Shown: positions 1 to 6,321, numbered from the stretch's first letter. The stretch: 9,390 nucleotides of DNA from Campylobacterales bacterium (GCA_027055005.1 JALUNR010000119.1:1-9390); one strand, 5' to 3'. The notes: generated from the sequence alone by a model not told the origin. Numbers and translations are program-made.

Positions 1-1698
1 AACAAAACTACTGGAGAAGTTATAAAAGTATTGTTTACCCTTGGTATGATGGTTACTAAAAATGACTTTTTAGACAAAGATGCAATAGAAATTTTAGCAG
101 AGGAGTTTGAAGTAAATGTTACAACTATCAATCCACTTGAAGAATTGGAAGTTGTAGTAGAAGAAGAAATTCCAGCTAAAGATTTAGAAGTAAGAGCTCC
201 TGTTATCACTATTATGGGGCATGTTGACCACGGAAAAACTTCACTACTTGATAAGATAAGAGAAAGTAGAGTAGCAAGTGGTGAGAGTGGAGGAATAACT
301 CAACATATTGGTGCATATATGATTGAAAAAAATGGAAATCCTATTACATTTTTAGATACTCCAGGTCATGCTGCTTTTTCTGCTATGAGAGCTAGAGGAG
401 CTAGTGTTACTGATATAGCTATCATAGTAGTTGCTGCGGATGATGGTGTAAAACCTCAAACAAAAGAGGCAGTTGAACATGCAAAAAAAGCCGAAGTCCC
501 TTTTATTATAGCTATCAATAAAATGGATAAAGAAACAGCAAATCCAGACTTAGTAAAAGCTGGACTTTCAGAACTTGGAGTTACTCCAGTGGATTGGGGT
601 GGAGATGTAGAGTTTATCCCACTTTCAGCTCATACAGGAGAGGGAATTGATGATCTTTTGGAAAATATTATTATCCAATCAGAACTGTTGGAGTTAAAGG
701 CTTCTAAAAAGGTACAAGCTGATGCAACTGTTATAGAAAGTTCAGTTGAAAAAGGAAGAGGTCCAGTTGCAACTGTTGTTATGAAAAATGGAACTTTAAG
801 TGTTGGAGATATAGTCCTTTGTGGTACTGCATATGGAAGAGTAAAGGCTATCGTTGATGAAAATAAAAAGCCTAAAAAACAACTTTTTCCTGGAGAACCA
901 GGTGTTGTGGTTGGGTTAAATGAAGTTGCAAAAGCTGGTGAAAACTTAGTTAGTATGAACAATGAAAAAGAAGCTAGAGAATTAGCTAAAAAAAGATATG
1001 AGTACCTAAGACAAAAAGAATTATCTCGTTCAACTAAAGTAACTTTAGATGACCTTGGTGAAAAAATAGCAGAAGGTCAAATGAAATCCTTACCTGTTAT
1101 TTTAAAAGCCGATGTTTCAGGAAGTTTAGAAGCCTTAAAGTCTTCATTAGAAGAGCTTAGAAATGATGAGGTAAAAGTGAACATTATATCAAGTGGAGTA
1201 GGTGGTATAACTGAAAGTGATATAGCTTTGGCAAGTGCTAGTGAAGATTGTGTTATATTTGGTTTTAACATAAGACCAACTGGAGCTATAAAAGAAAAAG
1301 CGAAAAGAGAAGGTATCAGGATAAGTACTTACAATGTTATCTATGATTTGATAGATGATGTAAAAGCGATTCTTGGTGGTATGTTGTCTCCTATAACGAG
1401 AGAGGAACAGTTAGGACAAGCAGAAGTTAGAGAAGTGTTTAGTGTACCAAAACTAGGACTTATAGCTGGATGTATAGTAACAGATGGAACTATACATAGA
1501 GGTGCTGGAGTTAGGGTTATACGAGAGGGTGTTGTTATTTTTGAAGGTGAAATCTCTTCACTAAAAAGATTTAAAGATGATGTTAAAGAGGTTGGAAAAG
1601 GTTATGAGTGTGGTATCGGTATTGTAGGATACAAAGATGTTAAAGCTGGTGACTTTTTAGAAAGTTTTAAAACTGTACAAGAACAAGCAACACTTTAG
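1..1698 (+). CDS. infB: Translation initiation factor IF-2 (5'-truncated)
   Basis: IF-2 is the GTPase that brings initiator fMet-tRNA to the 30S subunit and promotes 50S joining. The reading frame is open from base 1, so the N-terminus lies outside the window; a TTG at 31 is an internal codon, not the start. The 565 visible residues begin in the conserved segment just before the G domain (VIKVLFTLGMMVTKN). All GTPase motifs are present: G1 GHVDHGKT at bases 217-240, G2 GITQH at 292-306, G3 DTPGH at 355-369, G4 NKMD at 517-528, and the G5 SAHTGEG further on. Domain II and the C-terminal fMet-tRNA-binding domains follow, with family blocks FNIRPTGAIKEKA, SLKRFKDDVKEV and YECGI. It leads the operon within the window; rbfA starts 8 bases after its TAG. 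No frameshift or missing motif is seen. Confidence 0.98.
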   Translation, partial: NKTTGEVIKVLFTLGMMVTKNDFLDKDAIEILAEEFEVNVTTINPLEELEVVVEEEIPAKDLEVRAPVITIMGHVDHGKTSLLDKIRESRVASGESGGITQHIGAYMIEKNGNPITFLDTPGHAAFSAMRARGASVTDIAIIVVAADDGVKPQTKEAVEHAKKAEVPFIIAINKMDKETANPDLVKAGLSELGVTPVDWGGDVEFIPLSAHTGEGIDDLLENIIIQSELLELKASKKVQADATVIESSVEKGRGPVATVVMKNGTLSVGDIVLCGTAYGRVKAIVDENKKPKKQLFPGEPGVVVGLNEVAKAGENLVSMNNEKEARELAKKRYEYLRQKELSRSTKVTLDDLGEKIAEGQMKSLPVILKADVSGSLEALKSSLEELRNDEVKVNIISSGVGGITESDIALASASEDCVIFGFNIRPTGAIKEKAKREGIRISTYNVIYDLIDDVKAILGGMLSPITREEQLGQAEVREVFSVPKLGLIAGCIVTDGTIHRGAGVRVIREGVVIFEGEISSLKRFKDDVKEVGKGYECGIGIVGYKDVKAGDFLESFKTVQEQATL

Positions 1699-1706
1699 GA
1701 AAAATC

Positions 1707-2069
1707 TTGGATAAAAGTATAAAACTTCTTAGAACCGAATCAATACTAAGAGAACTTCTACCCGAAGCTCTCTCAACTTTAAATGATGAAAACTTAAATA
1801 ATCTTTTGGTTATAGATGTAAAATGTTCTCGTGGAAAATATGATGCAGAGGTTTTTTTAGATCCCTCTATATATGATGAAAAAGAGAGAAAATACATTAT
1901 CTCTCATTTAAATAAAGCTGAAAGCTATTTGCAAAACTATTGTAAACAAGCTGAGGGGTGGTATAGAGCTCCAAAATTTAAGTTTAGATTTGATGATAGT
2001 TTATCTCGTCAAAATAGTATAGATGAACTTTTTAAAAAAGTAGAGAGTGAGTTAGAAAAAAATGGATAA
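1707..2069 (+). CDS. rbfA: 30S ribosome-binding factor RbfA
   Basis: RbfA is a small KH-fold protein that binds immature 30S subunits and assists 16S rRNA 5'-end maturation, important at low temperature. The 120-residue product has the usual length and the Campylobacterota-style sequence: an N-terminal LLRTESILRELLPEAL block, a central VIDVKCSRGKYDAEVFLD strand region, then the QNYCKQAEGWYRAPKFKFRFDDS stretch leading to the C-terminal helix. The start is TTG at 1707: an AGGA ribosome-binding site (1697-1700), overlapping the infB stop, stands 6 bases before it, and no ATG in frame gives a full-length protein. The gene overlaps rimP by 8 bases, so translation is probably coupled. Assignment is from sequence resemblance plus the infB-rbfA-rimP order. 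Confidence 0.95.
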   Translation: MDKSIKLLRTESILRELLPEALSTLNDENLNNLLVIDVKCSRGKYDAEVFLDPSIYDEKERKYIISHLNKAESYLQNYCKQAEGWYRAPKFKFRFDDSLSRQNSIDELFKKVESELEKNG

Positions 2070-2493
2070 AACAACACTAGAAAACTTACTTAAAGAGTGT
2101 GATGTAAACTTATATGATACAGAAACTGTAACAGAAAATGACCATAAAATATATAGAGTTTATATTACAAGTAAAAATGGTATAAATCTTGATAAGTGTA
2201 CCCAAGTTACAAAGATTCTTTCTCCAATATTTGATGTAGAACCACCAGTTCAAGGTGAATATTTTTTAGAAGTAAGTTCTCCAGGGATTGAAAGAAAACT
2301 TACATCTCCCTCTCATTTTCAAAATTCAGTAGGTGAACTTGTAAAGATAAAACATACTGAATTTGGTAAACTAAAAGGTGAAATCTTAATCGCAGATGAA
2401 CAAAGTGTAACAATAAAAGATAAAGCAGATAAAAAGAAAAAAAAGTTAAATTATAGTGATATACTAAATGCTAAAACTTATTATTCATGGTAG
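2062..2493 (+). CDS. rimP: Ribosome maturation factor RimP
   Basis: RimP is a cytoplasmic factor needed for efficient 30S subunit assembly. The 143-residue protein is of usual length. The strongest family signature is YFLEVSSPGIERKL (about residues 71-84), the junction of the two RimP domains; before it comes LDKCTQVTKILSPIFD, equivalent to the helix that precedes this strand in RimP, and after it the SH3-like C-terminal domain containing GKLKGEILIADEQSVTIKD. A run of lysines (DKADKKKKKL) sits in the C-terminal domain. The ATG at 2062 lies within the end of rbfA and the TAG stop at 2491-2493 lies within the start of ribD (7-base overlap). The gene lacks a strong ribosome-binding site of its own, which fits translational coupling with rbfA. 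Confidence 0.95.
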   Translation: MDKTTLENLLKECDVNLYDTETVTENDHKIYRVYITSKNGINLDKCTQVTKILSPIFDVEPPVQGEYFLEVSSPGIERKLTSPSHFQNSVGELVKIKHTEFGKLKGEILIADEQSVTIKDKADKKKKKLNYSDILNAKTYYSW

Positions 2494-3473
2494 ATGATAA
2501 ATTTTTTATGCAAAAAGCCTTATCTAAGGCTTGGCAATATCAGGGGTTAACTTTTCCAAATCCTCCAGTTAGTGCTCTTATAGTTGATGAAAATAATAAA
2601 ATAGTTTCTCTAGGAGTTCATAAGGGAGCTGGTTTTGCCCATGCAGAACTCGATGCAACTGCAAAAGCTCTAAAAATAAATAATATAAAAGATCCTACAA
2701 GTTTACATAAAAAGATTATAAAAGATTATAAAAACCATTTTAAAAATCATACTATTTTCGTAACTCTTGAGCCATGCAACCATTATGGGAAAACTCCTCC
2801 TTGCTCACTTTTACTAAAAGAAATGGGCTTTAAAAGAGTTGTTATATCCAGCATAGATAAAAACAAAACTGCAAGTGGTGGAGCTGAGTACTTAAAGCCT
2901 TTTACTAAAACAGAAATAGGGATCTTAAAAGAAGAAGGCGATGCATTAGTTAGTTTTTTTAATTTATGGATAAAAAAGAAACCATTTGTGTTTTTTAAAG
3001 TAGCTGTAAGTAAAAACAATGTTTACACAGGTGGCACAATAAGTAGTGCAACATCCAGAAGATTAGTACATAAAATAAGAGAGGTTACAGATCTTCTGGT
3101 TATAGGTGGGGAGAGTGTAAGAGTTGATCGACCAACTTTAGATACAAGGCTTGTAAATGGTAAAAATCCTCCAGATATTTTAATAATTTCACAAAGAAAT
3201 GATTTTGATAAAACTATTCCACTTTTTAATGTTAAAGGAAGAAAAGTTTATATAAGTTCAAATTTTGATGATATAGCTTATAAATATAATTATATTATGA
3301 TAGAAGGTGGTGAAAATCTTTATAAACTTTTAAAAGATAGATTAGATGCTATTATGATTTTTTCTACTTCTAAACAAATCGATGGAAAAAGTTTTGAATT
3401 TGGAAAAGAGTTTAGAAGGTTAAATATATTTAATTATTTTGATGATACAATAGAATGGAAGAGGAGGGAATAA
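2487..3473 (+). CDS. ribD: Bifunctional riboflavin biosynthesis deaminase/reductase RibD
   Basis: RibD carries out two riboflavin steps: zinc-dependent deamination of the pyrimidine intermediate made from GTP, then NADPH-dependent reduction of its ribosyl side chain. The 328-residue protein has both domains. The N-terminal deaminase shows the zinc ligands and catalytic residue in HAE (52-54) and PCNHYGKTPPC (96-106). The C-terminal reductase starts near FVFFKVAVSKNN (167-178), with the TGGTISSATSRR, VRVDRPTLDTR and IMIEGGENL (270-278) blocks typical of RibD_C. Between HAE and the cysteine motif there is a stretch about 18 residues longer than in the E. coli-type enzyme, which I believe recurs in this phylum. 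It overlaps rimP by 7 bases and its last codons contain the ribosome-binding site for the next gene. The deaminase assignment is firm; the reductase half is clear but slightly divergent. Confidence 0.93.
   Translation: MVDDKFFMQKALSKAWQYQGLTFPNPPVSALIVDENNKIVSLGVHKGAGFAHAELDATAKALKINNIKDPTSLHKKIIKDYKNHFKNHTIFVTLEPCNHYGKTPPCSLLLKEMGFKRVVISSIDKNKTASGGAEYLKPFTKTEIGILKEEGDALVSFFNLWIKKKPFVFFKVAVSKNNVYTGGTISSATSRRLVHKIREVTDLLVIGGESVRVDRPTLDTRLVNGKNPPDILIISQRNDFDKTIPLFNVKGRKVYISSNFDDIAYKYNYIMIEGGENLYKLLKDRLDAIMIFSTSKQIDGKSFEFGKEFRRLNIFNYFDDTIEWKRRE
3462..3467 (+). promoter_or_regulatory. Ribosome-binding site deciding the lipoprotein start
   Basis: A full AGGAGG lies in the last codons of ribD, 11 bases before the ATG at 3479. 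The alternative in-frame ATG at 3455 lies upstream of this site, has no purine-rich sequence before it, and would add eight residues in front of the lipoprotein signal. The site therefore supports 3479 as the start. Confidence 0.75.
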
Positions 3474-3478
3474 ATATT

Positions 3479-3964
3479 ATGAAATTTTTACTATTTGTTA
3501 CGATATTAATCTTTTCAGGTTGTTTTCAAAGGTCAGCATTTGTAAAAGAAAAACCAGTAACCAATGAGAATATAAAAGTAGGCCATATAGATAGGTATGC
3601 ACCAATCATAACAGTAAAGAAAAAAGAGCATGGAAAGCCATTTTTTATACCACAAGAGAGTATAGAAAATAAACAACAAATAGCTAGTTCATCTGTGGTT
3701 GAGAAAGAATTGGTAGGTTATATAGTTGATAGTAACTATGATCAAGATGTAAGACTTTACTATTATACTCTAACAAATGCTCTAAGAAGTAAGAAAATCC
3801 ACTTTTTTTCAGATAGAAGTATAAATTATCCTTCAACAAAGCTTGTAAGAGTACAATTAAAAGGTAACTATTTAAAAAGTATATCTCCATATCATACAAT
3901 CTTGAAAAAGAGAAAAAAGAGTTGGATAAATACTGCTAAAGAATACTTTATAAAGGTAAAATAA
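3479..3964 (+). CDS. Small lipoprotein of unknown function
   Basis: I do not recognise the family. The 161-residue product opens with a short type II signal peptide: M-K, a hydrophobic stretch FLLFVTILI, then FSGC with the modified cysteine at residue 15. The -3 residue is F rather than the usual L/V, but FSGC endings are familiar in this phylum. After the cysteine comes a polar, probably disordered linker rich in K, E, P and Q (to about residue 75), then a possibly folded C-terminal part with DVRLYYYTLTNALRSKK and LVRVQLKGNYLKSI. That block loosely recalls the last domain of TonB-like proteins, but the match is too weak to name. The start is chosen from the AGGAGG site and the lipobox. It starts 5 bases after ribD and its stop overlaps the next ATG by one base, so it is probably made together with the haem-binding protein and faces the periplasm. 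Confidence 0.8.
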   Translation: MKFLLFVTILIFSGCFQRSAFVKEKPVTNENIKVGHIDRYAPIITVKKKEHGKPFFIPQESIENKQQIASSSVVEKELVGYIVDSNYDQDVRLYYYTLTNALRSKKIHFFSDRSINYPSTKLVRVQLKGNYLKSISPYHTILKKRKKSWINTAKEYFIKVK

Positions 3965-4395
3965 TGAAATTAGCATTTAAAATTATAATTGCAATCTTAA
4001 TATTGATGCAATTAGTGATGATGGATAGACCAAATTATCCAATAGATCAGAAAATAGCTCTTCATCCTCCCAAAGATGTTGAAATGATACTGAAAAAAGC
4101 TTGTTATGATTGTCACTCAAATCATACAAACTATCCTTGGTATAGTCGAGTTGCACCACTTTCTTGGACTATAAGAGATCATATCAAACAAGGAAGATTA
4201 GCTTTAAATTTTTCTAAATGGAAAAAGATTTCGAAGGATAAACTTTCACATAAATTAGATCGTATTATAGATACAGTAAGAGTAGGGATGATGCCAATTC
4301 CTAGTTATACTTGGTTACATAAAGATGCAAAATTAACAAAAGGTGAAAAAAAGAAACTTATAGAGTATTTTGGATCTTTGAAACAAAATTTATGA
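3964..4395 (+). CDS. Membrane-anchored haem-binding-domain protein (c-type haem)
   Basis: This 143-residue protein has one N-terminal hydrophobic segment (about residues 4-20), serving as membrane anchor or uncleaved signal, followed by a periplasmic domain. The c-type haem motif CYDCH is at residues 47-51, followed by the SNHTNYPWYSRVAPLSW and HIKQGRLALNFSKW blocks characteristic of the small Haem_bd family (Pfam haem-binding domain). Methionines in the VGMMPIPSY stretch could supply the distal haem ligand, as in other family members; that is inference. The role is probably electron transfer or haem-based sensing in the periplasm, but the partner is unknown. An AAAGG site (3952-3956) lies 7 bases before the ATG, which shares its first base with the previous stop codon. 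The last 38 bases are also coding on the opposite strand for the glycosyltransferase. Confidence 0.88.
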   Translation: MKLAFKIIIAILILMQLVMMDRPNYPIDQKIALHPPKDVEMILKKACYDCHSNHTNYPWYSRVAPLSWTIRDHIKQGRLALNFSKWKKISKDKLSHKLDRIIDTVRVGMMPIPSYTWLHKDAKLTKGEKKKLIEYFGSLKQNL

Positions 4396-5152
4396 TTTCT
4401 TGATTTTTATGCTTTAAAGCTCCTTTTTCTAAGATAGAGAGCTTTCTCTCTATCTCAGCCTTTATACTTTTGTCTGGTAAATGCTTTAATAGTGCCTTTA
4501 TCCTGAATCTATCCATCGCAAAATATTTAAAAGATAATTGCTCACCTCTAGAGTATTTGATAGTTAAAGCTTTTTTTACTAAAGATATAGGAGTTATTTT
4601 TAAAACTCTAAGCCACATATCAAAATCTTCACAAACTTCTAAACTTTCATCAAAGTATCCAACTTTTTCAAATAAGTTTTTATCTATCATAACAGTTGAG
4701 GGAGCGATCTTACAAAAGGAAATATTGTCATAAAAACACTCTCCTTCAGGTTTTTTGTGGTGAAGTTTTTGCTTTAACTCTTTATCTCCTCTTATCCAAA
4801 TCTCTTCAGTATGAGAAAATTTATAACCCTCTTTATGTAAAGTTAGTTGATTTTTTAACTTATCTTCTTTCCACTCATCATCAGAGTCTAAAAAAGCTAT
4901 CACATCTCCAGTAGATTTTTTAATACCTAGATTTCTAGCACTACTAACTCCACGATTTTCTTGATGCAAAACTTTTACAGGATAGTTCTTTAAAACACTT
5001 AAAGTATCATCTCTAGATCCATCATCTACGACTATTATCTCATAAGGTGGCTTTGTTTGAGAAAGAACAGATTTTATAGCCTTTTGAACTAAAAGTGAAC
5101 GATTATATGTAGGTATAACTACACTAACTTTTAGATTTTTTCTTTGTAACAT
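4358..5152 (-). CDS. Family 2 glycosyltransferase
   Basis: A 264-residue GT-A-fold glycosyltransferase. It opens with KVSVVIPTYNR (8-18), the nucleotide-binding strand and loop, then IIVVDDGSRDDT (39-50), GVSSARNLGI (68-77) and the metal-binding DSDD (89-92). A CEDFDMWLR motif (174-182) supplies the likely catalytic acidic residues. No membrane segment is seen, so it acts in the cytoplasm or at the inner face of the membrane, transferring a sugar from a nucleotide sugar. Acceptor and sugar cannot be told; surface polysaccharide or LPS is the usual setting. The ATG at 5150-5152 lies inside the end of dedA (29-base overlap). The nearest strong purine run (5171-5180) is too far upstream to be its ribosome-binding site, so coupled translation is likely. 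The 3' end overlaps the convergent haem-binding gene by 38 bases. Confidence 0.92.
   Translation of the reverse strand: MLQRKNLKVSVVIPTYNRSLLVQKAIKSVLSQTKPPYEIIVVDDGSRDDTLSVLKNYPVKVLHQENRGVSSARNLGIKKSTGDVIAFLDSDDEWKEDKLKNQLTLHKEGYKFSHTEEIWIRGDKELKQKLHHKKPEGECFYDNISFCKIAPSTVMIDKNLFEKVGYFDESLEVCEDFDMWLRVLKITPISLVKKALTIKYSRGEQLSFKYFAMDRFRIKALLKHLPDKSIKAEIERKLSILEKGALKHKNQEIINFVSKIQNTL
4432..4455. repeat. Perfect 10-bp inverted repeat with 4-base loop inside the glycosyltransferase gene
   Basis: AGATAGAGAG (4432-4441) and CTCTCTATCT (4446-4455) are exact complements around the loop CTTT. The hairpin lies 36 bases beyond the stop of the plus-strand haem-binding gene and inside the 3' part of the minus-strand glycosyltransferase. 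No T-run follows on either strand, so it is not a textbook Rho-independent terminator. It could still protect or shape the 3' end of either transcript, or be a by-product of the codons for ERKLSI. Confidence 0.6.
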
Positions 5153-5693
5153 ATTCGAAATAAAGGTAAATTCCTCCTCCTATTCCTATTATAACAACAG
5201 GATAAATCCAGGGATGATTTTTTACATAACTTGCTACTTTTATAATAGGTTCACTAAAAGCATAACTAAGAGCTGTAAAGGTTACTACAAATAAGGCAGA
5301 AGCAAAGATGTTTAATAAGCCAAACTTTACAAAGCTGTACTTACTAAATCCCATAGCAACTGGAACTAAAGTTTTAACTCCATAGATAAATTTTTGTAAA
5401 AATACTACAAAATCTCCATACCTTTTAACAAGTAGATTTGAAAGTGCAAATTTTCTTCTATGATTTTTCATATATGGAGTTATCATATTTTTATTGAATC
5501 TAGCTATATAAAAAAGAATCATATCTCCCAAATAATTTGAAAAAAATGCTACTATTACTGAAATAGTTAAATCCATCTTTCCCATATAACTTAAAGTTGT
5601 AGCCGCAACTATGCCAAAAAATCCTCCACCAAGGGAGTAAATAAACAAAGCTATATAGCCATAAGTAGATAGTGAAGTTAATATGTCTTGCAA
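5124..5693 (-). CDS. DedA-family inner-membrane protein (Campylobacterota variant)
   Basis: A 189-residue polytopic membrane protein of the DedA/SNARE-associated (VTT) superfamily; several DedA proteins are now known to recycle lipid carriers such as undecaprenyl phosphate. Hydrophobic stretches lie at about residues 10-36, 42-65, 105-145 and 163-180. The family's GD-x-x-x-F/Y-Y-x-x-A/G-R block is seen as GDMILFYIARF (56-66), and the re-entrant region as FLQKFIYGVKTLVP (98-111), where lysines stand at places usually held by arginine. The N-terminal glutamate-containing P-x-E block of classic DedA proteins is replaced by YSLGGGFFGIVAATTLSY. This matches my memory of a Campylobacterota subfamily. 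The start is TTG at 5693 with AAAGG (5702-5706) 8 bases before it and an in-frame stop just upstream; no ATG is available. It overlaps the glycosyltransferase by 29 bases. Confidence 0.85.
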   Translation of the reverse strand: MQDILTSLSTYGYIALFIYSLGGGFFGIVAATTLSYMGKMDLTISVIVAFFSNYLGDMILFYIARFNKNMITPYMKNHRRKFALSNLLVKRYGDFVVFLQKFIYGVKTLVPVAMGFSKYSFVKFGLLNIFASALFVVTFTALSYAFSEPIIKVASYVKNHPWIYPVVIIGIGGGIYLYFEYVTKKKSKS

Positions 5694-5716
5694 GTAGGAT
5701 ACCTTTAGATGAGATT

Positions 5717-5741
5717 AAAAGAGGAATTAAAACTCCTCTTT
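5717..5741 (-). terminator. Hairpin after the ComEA-like gene, possible terminator
   Basis: AAAGAGGA (5718-5725) and TCCTCTTT (5734-5741) form an 8-bp stem with an 8-base loop, starting 5 bases beyond the stop of the ComEA-like gene. On the minus strand only a short T-run (TTTTAA) follows, so termination is probably partial and some readthrough into dedA can be expected. No clear separate promoter for dedA is visible in the remaining gap. Confidence 0.5.
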
Positions 5742-5746
5742 ATTGA

Positions 5747-6253
5747 TTATTTTTTAGATTTTAACTTTTTAAGTTTTTTCTTTGCTTTTTTAGCTTTAGA
5801 TTTTTTAGTTTCTTTTTTAACACTATCTTTTGCTTTTTTAGCTTTCTCTTTAGCTTCAGCTAATTTTTCTTTTCTTTTAGAAGTTTTTTTCTCAACTTTT
5901 GCTTTTGTATCTTTTGTTTTACTTTTGAGCTCATCTTTTTTTGAGTCAGTTTTAGCTTTTAGACTTTTAGCAGTTTTAGTTTTTGTTGCTTTTTTCTTAG
6001 CTACTTTTGCACTTTTACTACCATTTTTAACACCATTTTTTATATTTGCTACTATTTGAGTTGAAACACCTTTTACACCATGTAAATCCTCAGCACTCTT
6101 TAATTTATGAGTTTTTCTATATGTGATGATAGCAGCAGCTTTTTTCTCACCAATACCTTTGATACTCATCAACTCTTCTTTTGAAGCAGTTTGTAGATTT
6201 AGAGCGAAAACACTCACAGCAGTTATGATTAAACTAAGTAGCAGTTTTTTCAT
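5747..6253 (-). CDS. Secreted ComEA-like helix-hairpin-helix protein with H1-like lysine tail
   Basis: A 168-residue protein in three parts. Residues 1-17 (MKKLLLSLIITAVSVFA) form a Sec signal peptide with likely cleavage after VFA. Residues 18-75 are a ComEA-type double helix-hairpin-helix DNA-binding domain: LNLQTASKEELMSIKGIGEK opens it with the IKGIG hairpin (31-35), and the second hairpin is VKGVS (60-64). Residues 77-168 are a low-complexity basic tail with 42 lysines in 92 residues, plus A, S, T and scattered E/D, resembling histone H1 or bacterial H1-like proteins. ComEA proteins hold incoming DNA in the periplasm during natural transformation; short ComEA-like proteins are common in this phylum, but the long tail is unusual to me. 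The ATG at 6253 is chosen for its AAGGAG site (6261-6266, spacing 7) and the signal peptide. An open frame extending to 6421 would overlap the divergent gene and is not real. Confidence 0.88.
   Translation of the reverse strand: MKKLLLSLIITAVSVFALNLQTASKEELMSIKGIGEKKAAAIITYRKTHKLKSAEDLHGVKGVSTQIVANIKNGVKNGSKSAKVAKKKATKTKTAKSLKAKTDSKKDELKSKTKDTKAKVEKKTSKRKEKLAEAKEKAKKAKDSVKKETKKSKAKKAKKKLKKLKSKK
5781..5845 (-). repeat. 17-bp direct repeat in the lysine-tail coding region
   Basis: The 17-mer TTTGCTTTTTTAGCTTT (plus-strand reading) occurs at 5781-5797 and again at 5829-5845, an offset of 48 bases or exactly 16 codons. It encodes the repeated KAKKAK unit of the tail. The in-frame spacing and surrounding A/T runs mean the tail could grow or shrink by slippage or recombination without breaking the frame. 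Confidence 0.75.
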
Positions 6254-6280
6254 TTGTTTTCTCCTTGTTAAATTTTTTGT

Positions 6281-6286
6281 ATTATA
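6281..6286 (-). promoter_or_regulatory. Probable -10 element for the ComEA-like gene
   Basis: Read on the minus strand this is TATAAT, a perfect -10 hexamer, 27 bases before the start codon. This places a transcription start some 20 bases before the ATG, just ahead of the AAGGAG site. No clear -35 is seen, as is normal for sigma-70 promoters in Campylobacterota. It overlaps the candidate -10 of the divergent gene. Confidence 0.55.
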
Positions 6287-6288
6287 CT
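6283..6288 (+). promoter_or_regulatory. Probable -10 element for the AMMECR1-family gene
   Basis: TATACT follows the T-run TTTTTTG (6273-6279), matching the T-rich plus TG plus -10 layout of Campylobacterota sigma-70 promoters. The start codon is 33 bases downstream, with an AGAGGA ribosome-binding site (6308-6313) 8 bases before it. TATATT at 6293-6298 is an alternative. Confidence 0.45.
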
Positions 6289-6321
6289 TTATTATATTTA
6301 AAAAAGTAGAGGAAATGTGAA

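Noticed and set aside
31..33. TTG as the start of infB
   Set aside because: The frame is open to base 1 and the upstream codons match the conserved IF-2 segment, so this is an internal leucine codon.
630..1271. Minus-strand open frames over infB
   Set aside because: They are shadows of a strongly conserved gene; the translated products have no recognisable motifs.
3479..3964. Lipoprotein as a TonB-family energy transducer
   Set aside because: Only a loose resemblance of the C-terminal strand-helix pattern; TonB is not a lipoprotein and no ExbB/ExbD genes are present. Left as unknown.
4411..4420. GCTTTAAAGC 10-bp palindrome
   Set aside because: A short AT-rich palindrome in coding sequence is expected by chance at this composition; there is no neighbouring operator context.
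4470..4914. Plus-strand open frames over the glycosyltransferase gene
   Set aside because: They lie antisense to clear glycosyltransferase motifs, have no ribosome-binding sites and no family resemblance.
5709..6059. Plus-strand 116-codon open frame encoding a very hydrophobic F/L-rich product, looking like a membrane protein
   Set aside because: It is the antisense of the lysine-rich tail: AAA and AAG codons read backwards give F and L. It has no credible family resemblance and lies over a well-supported gene.
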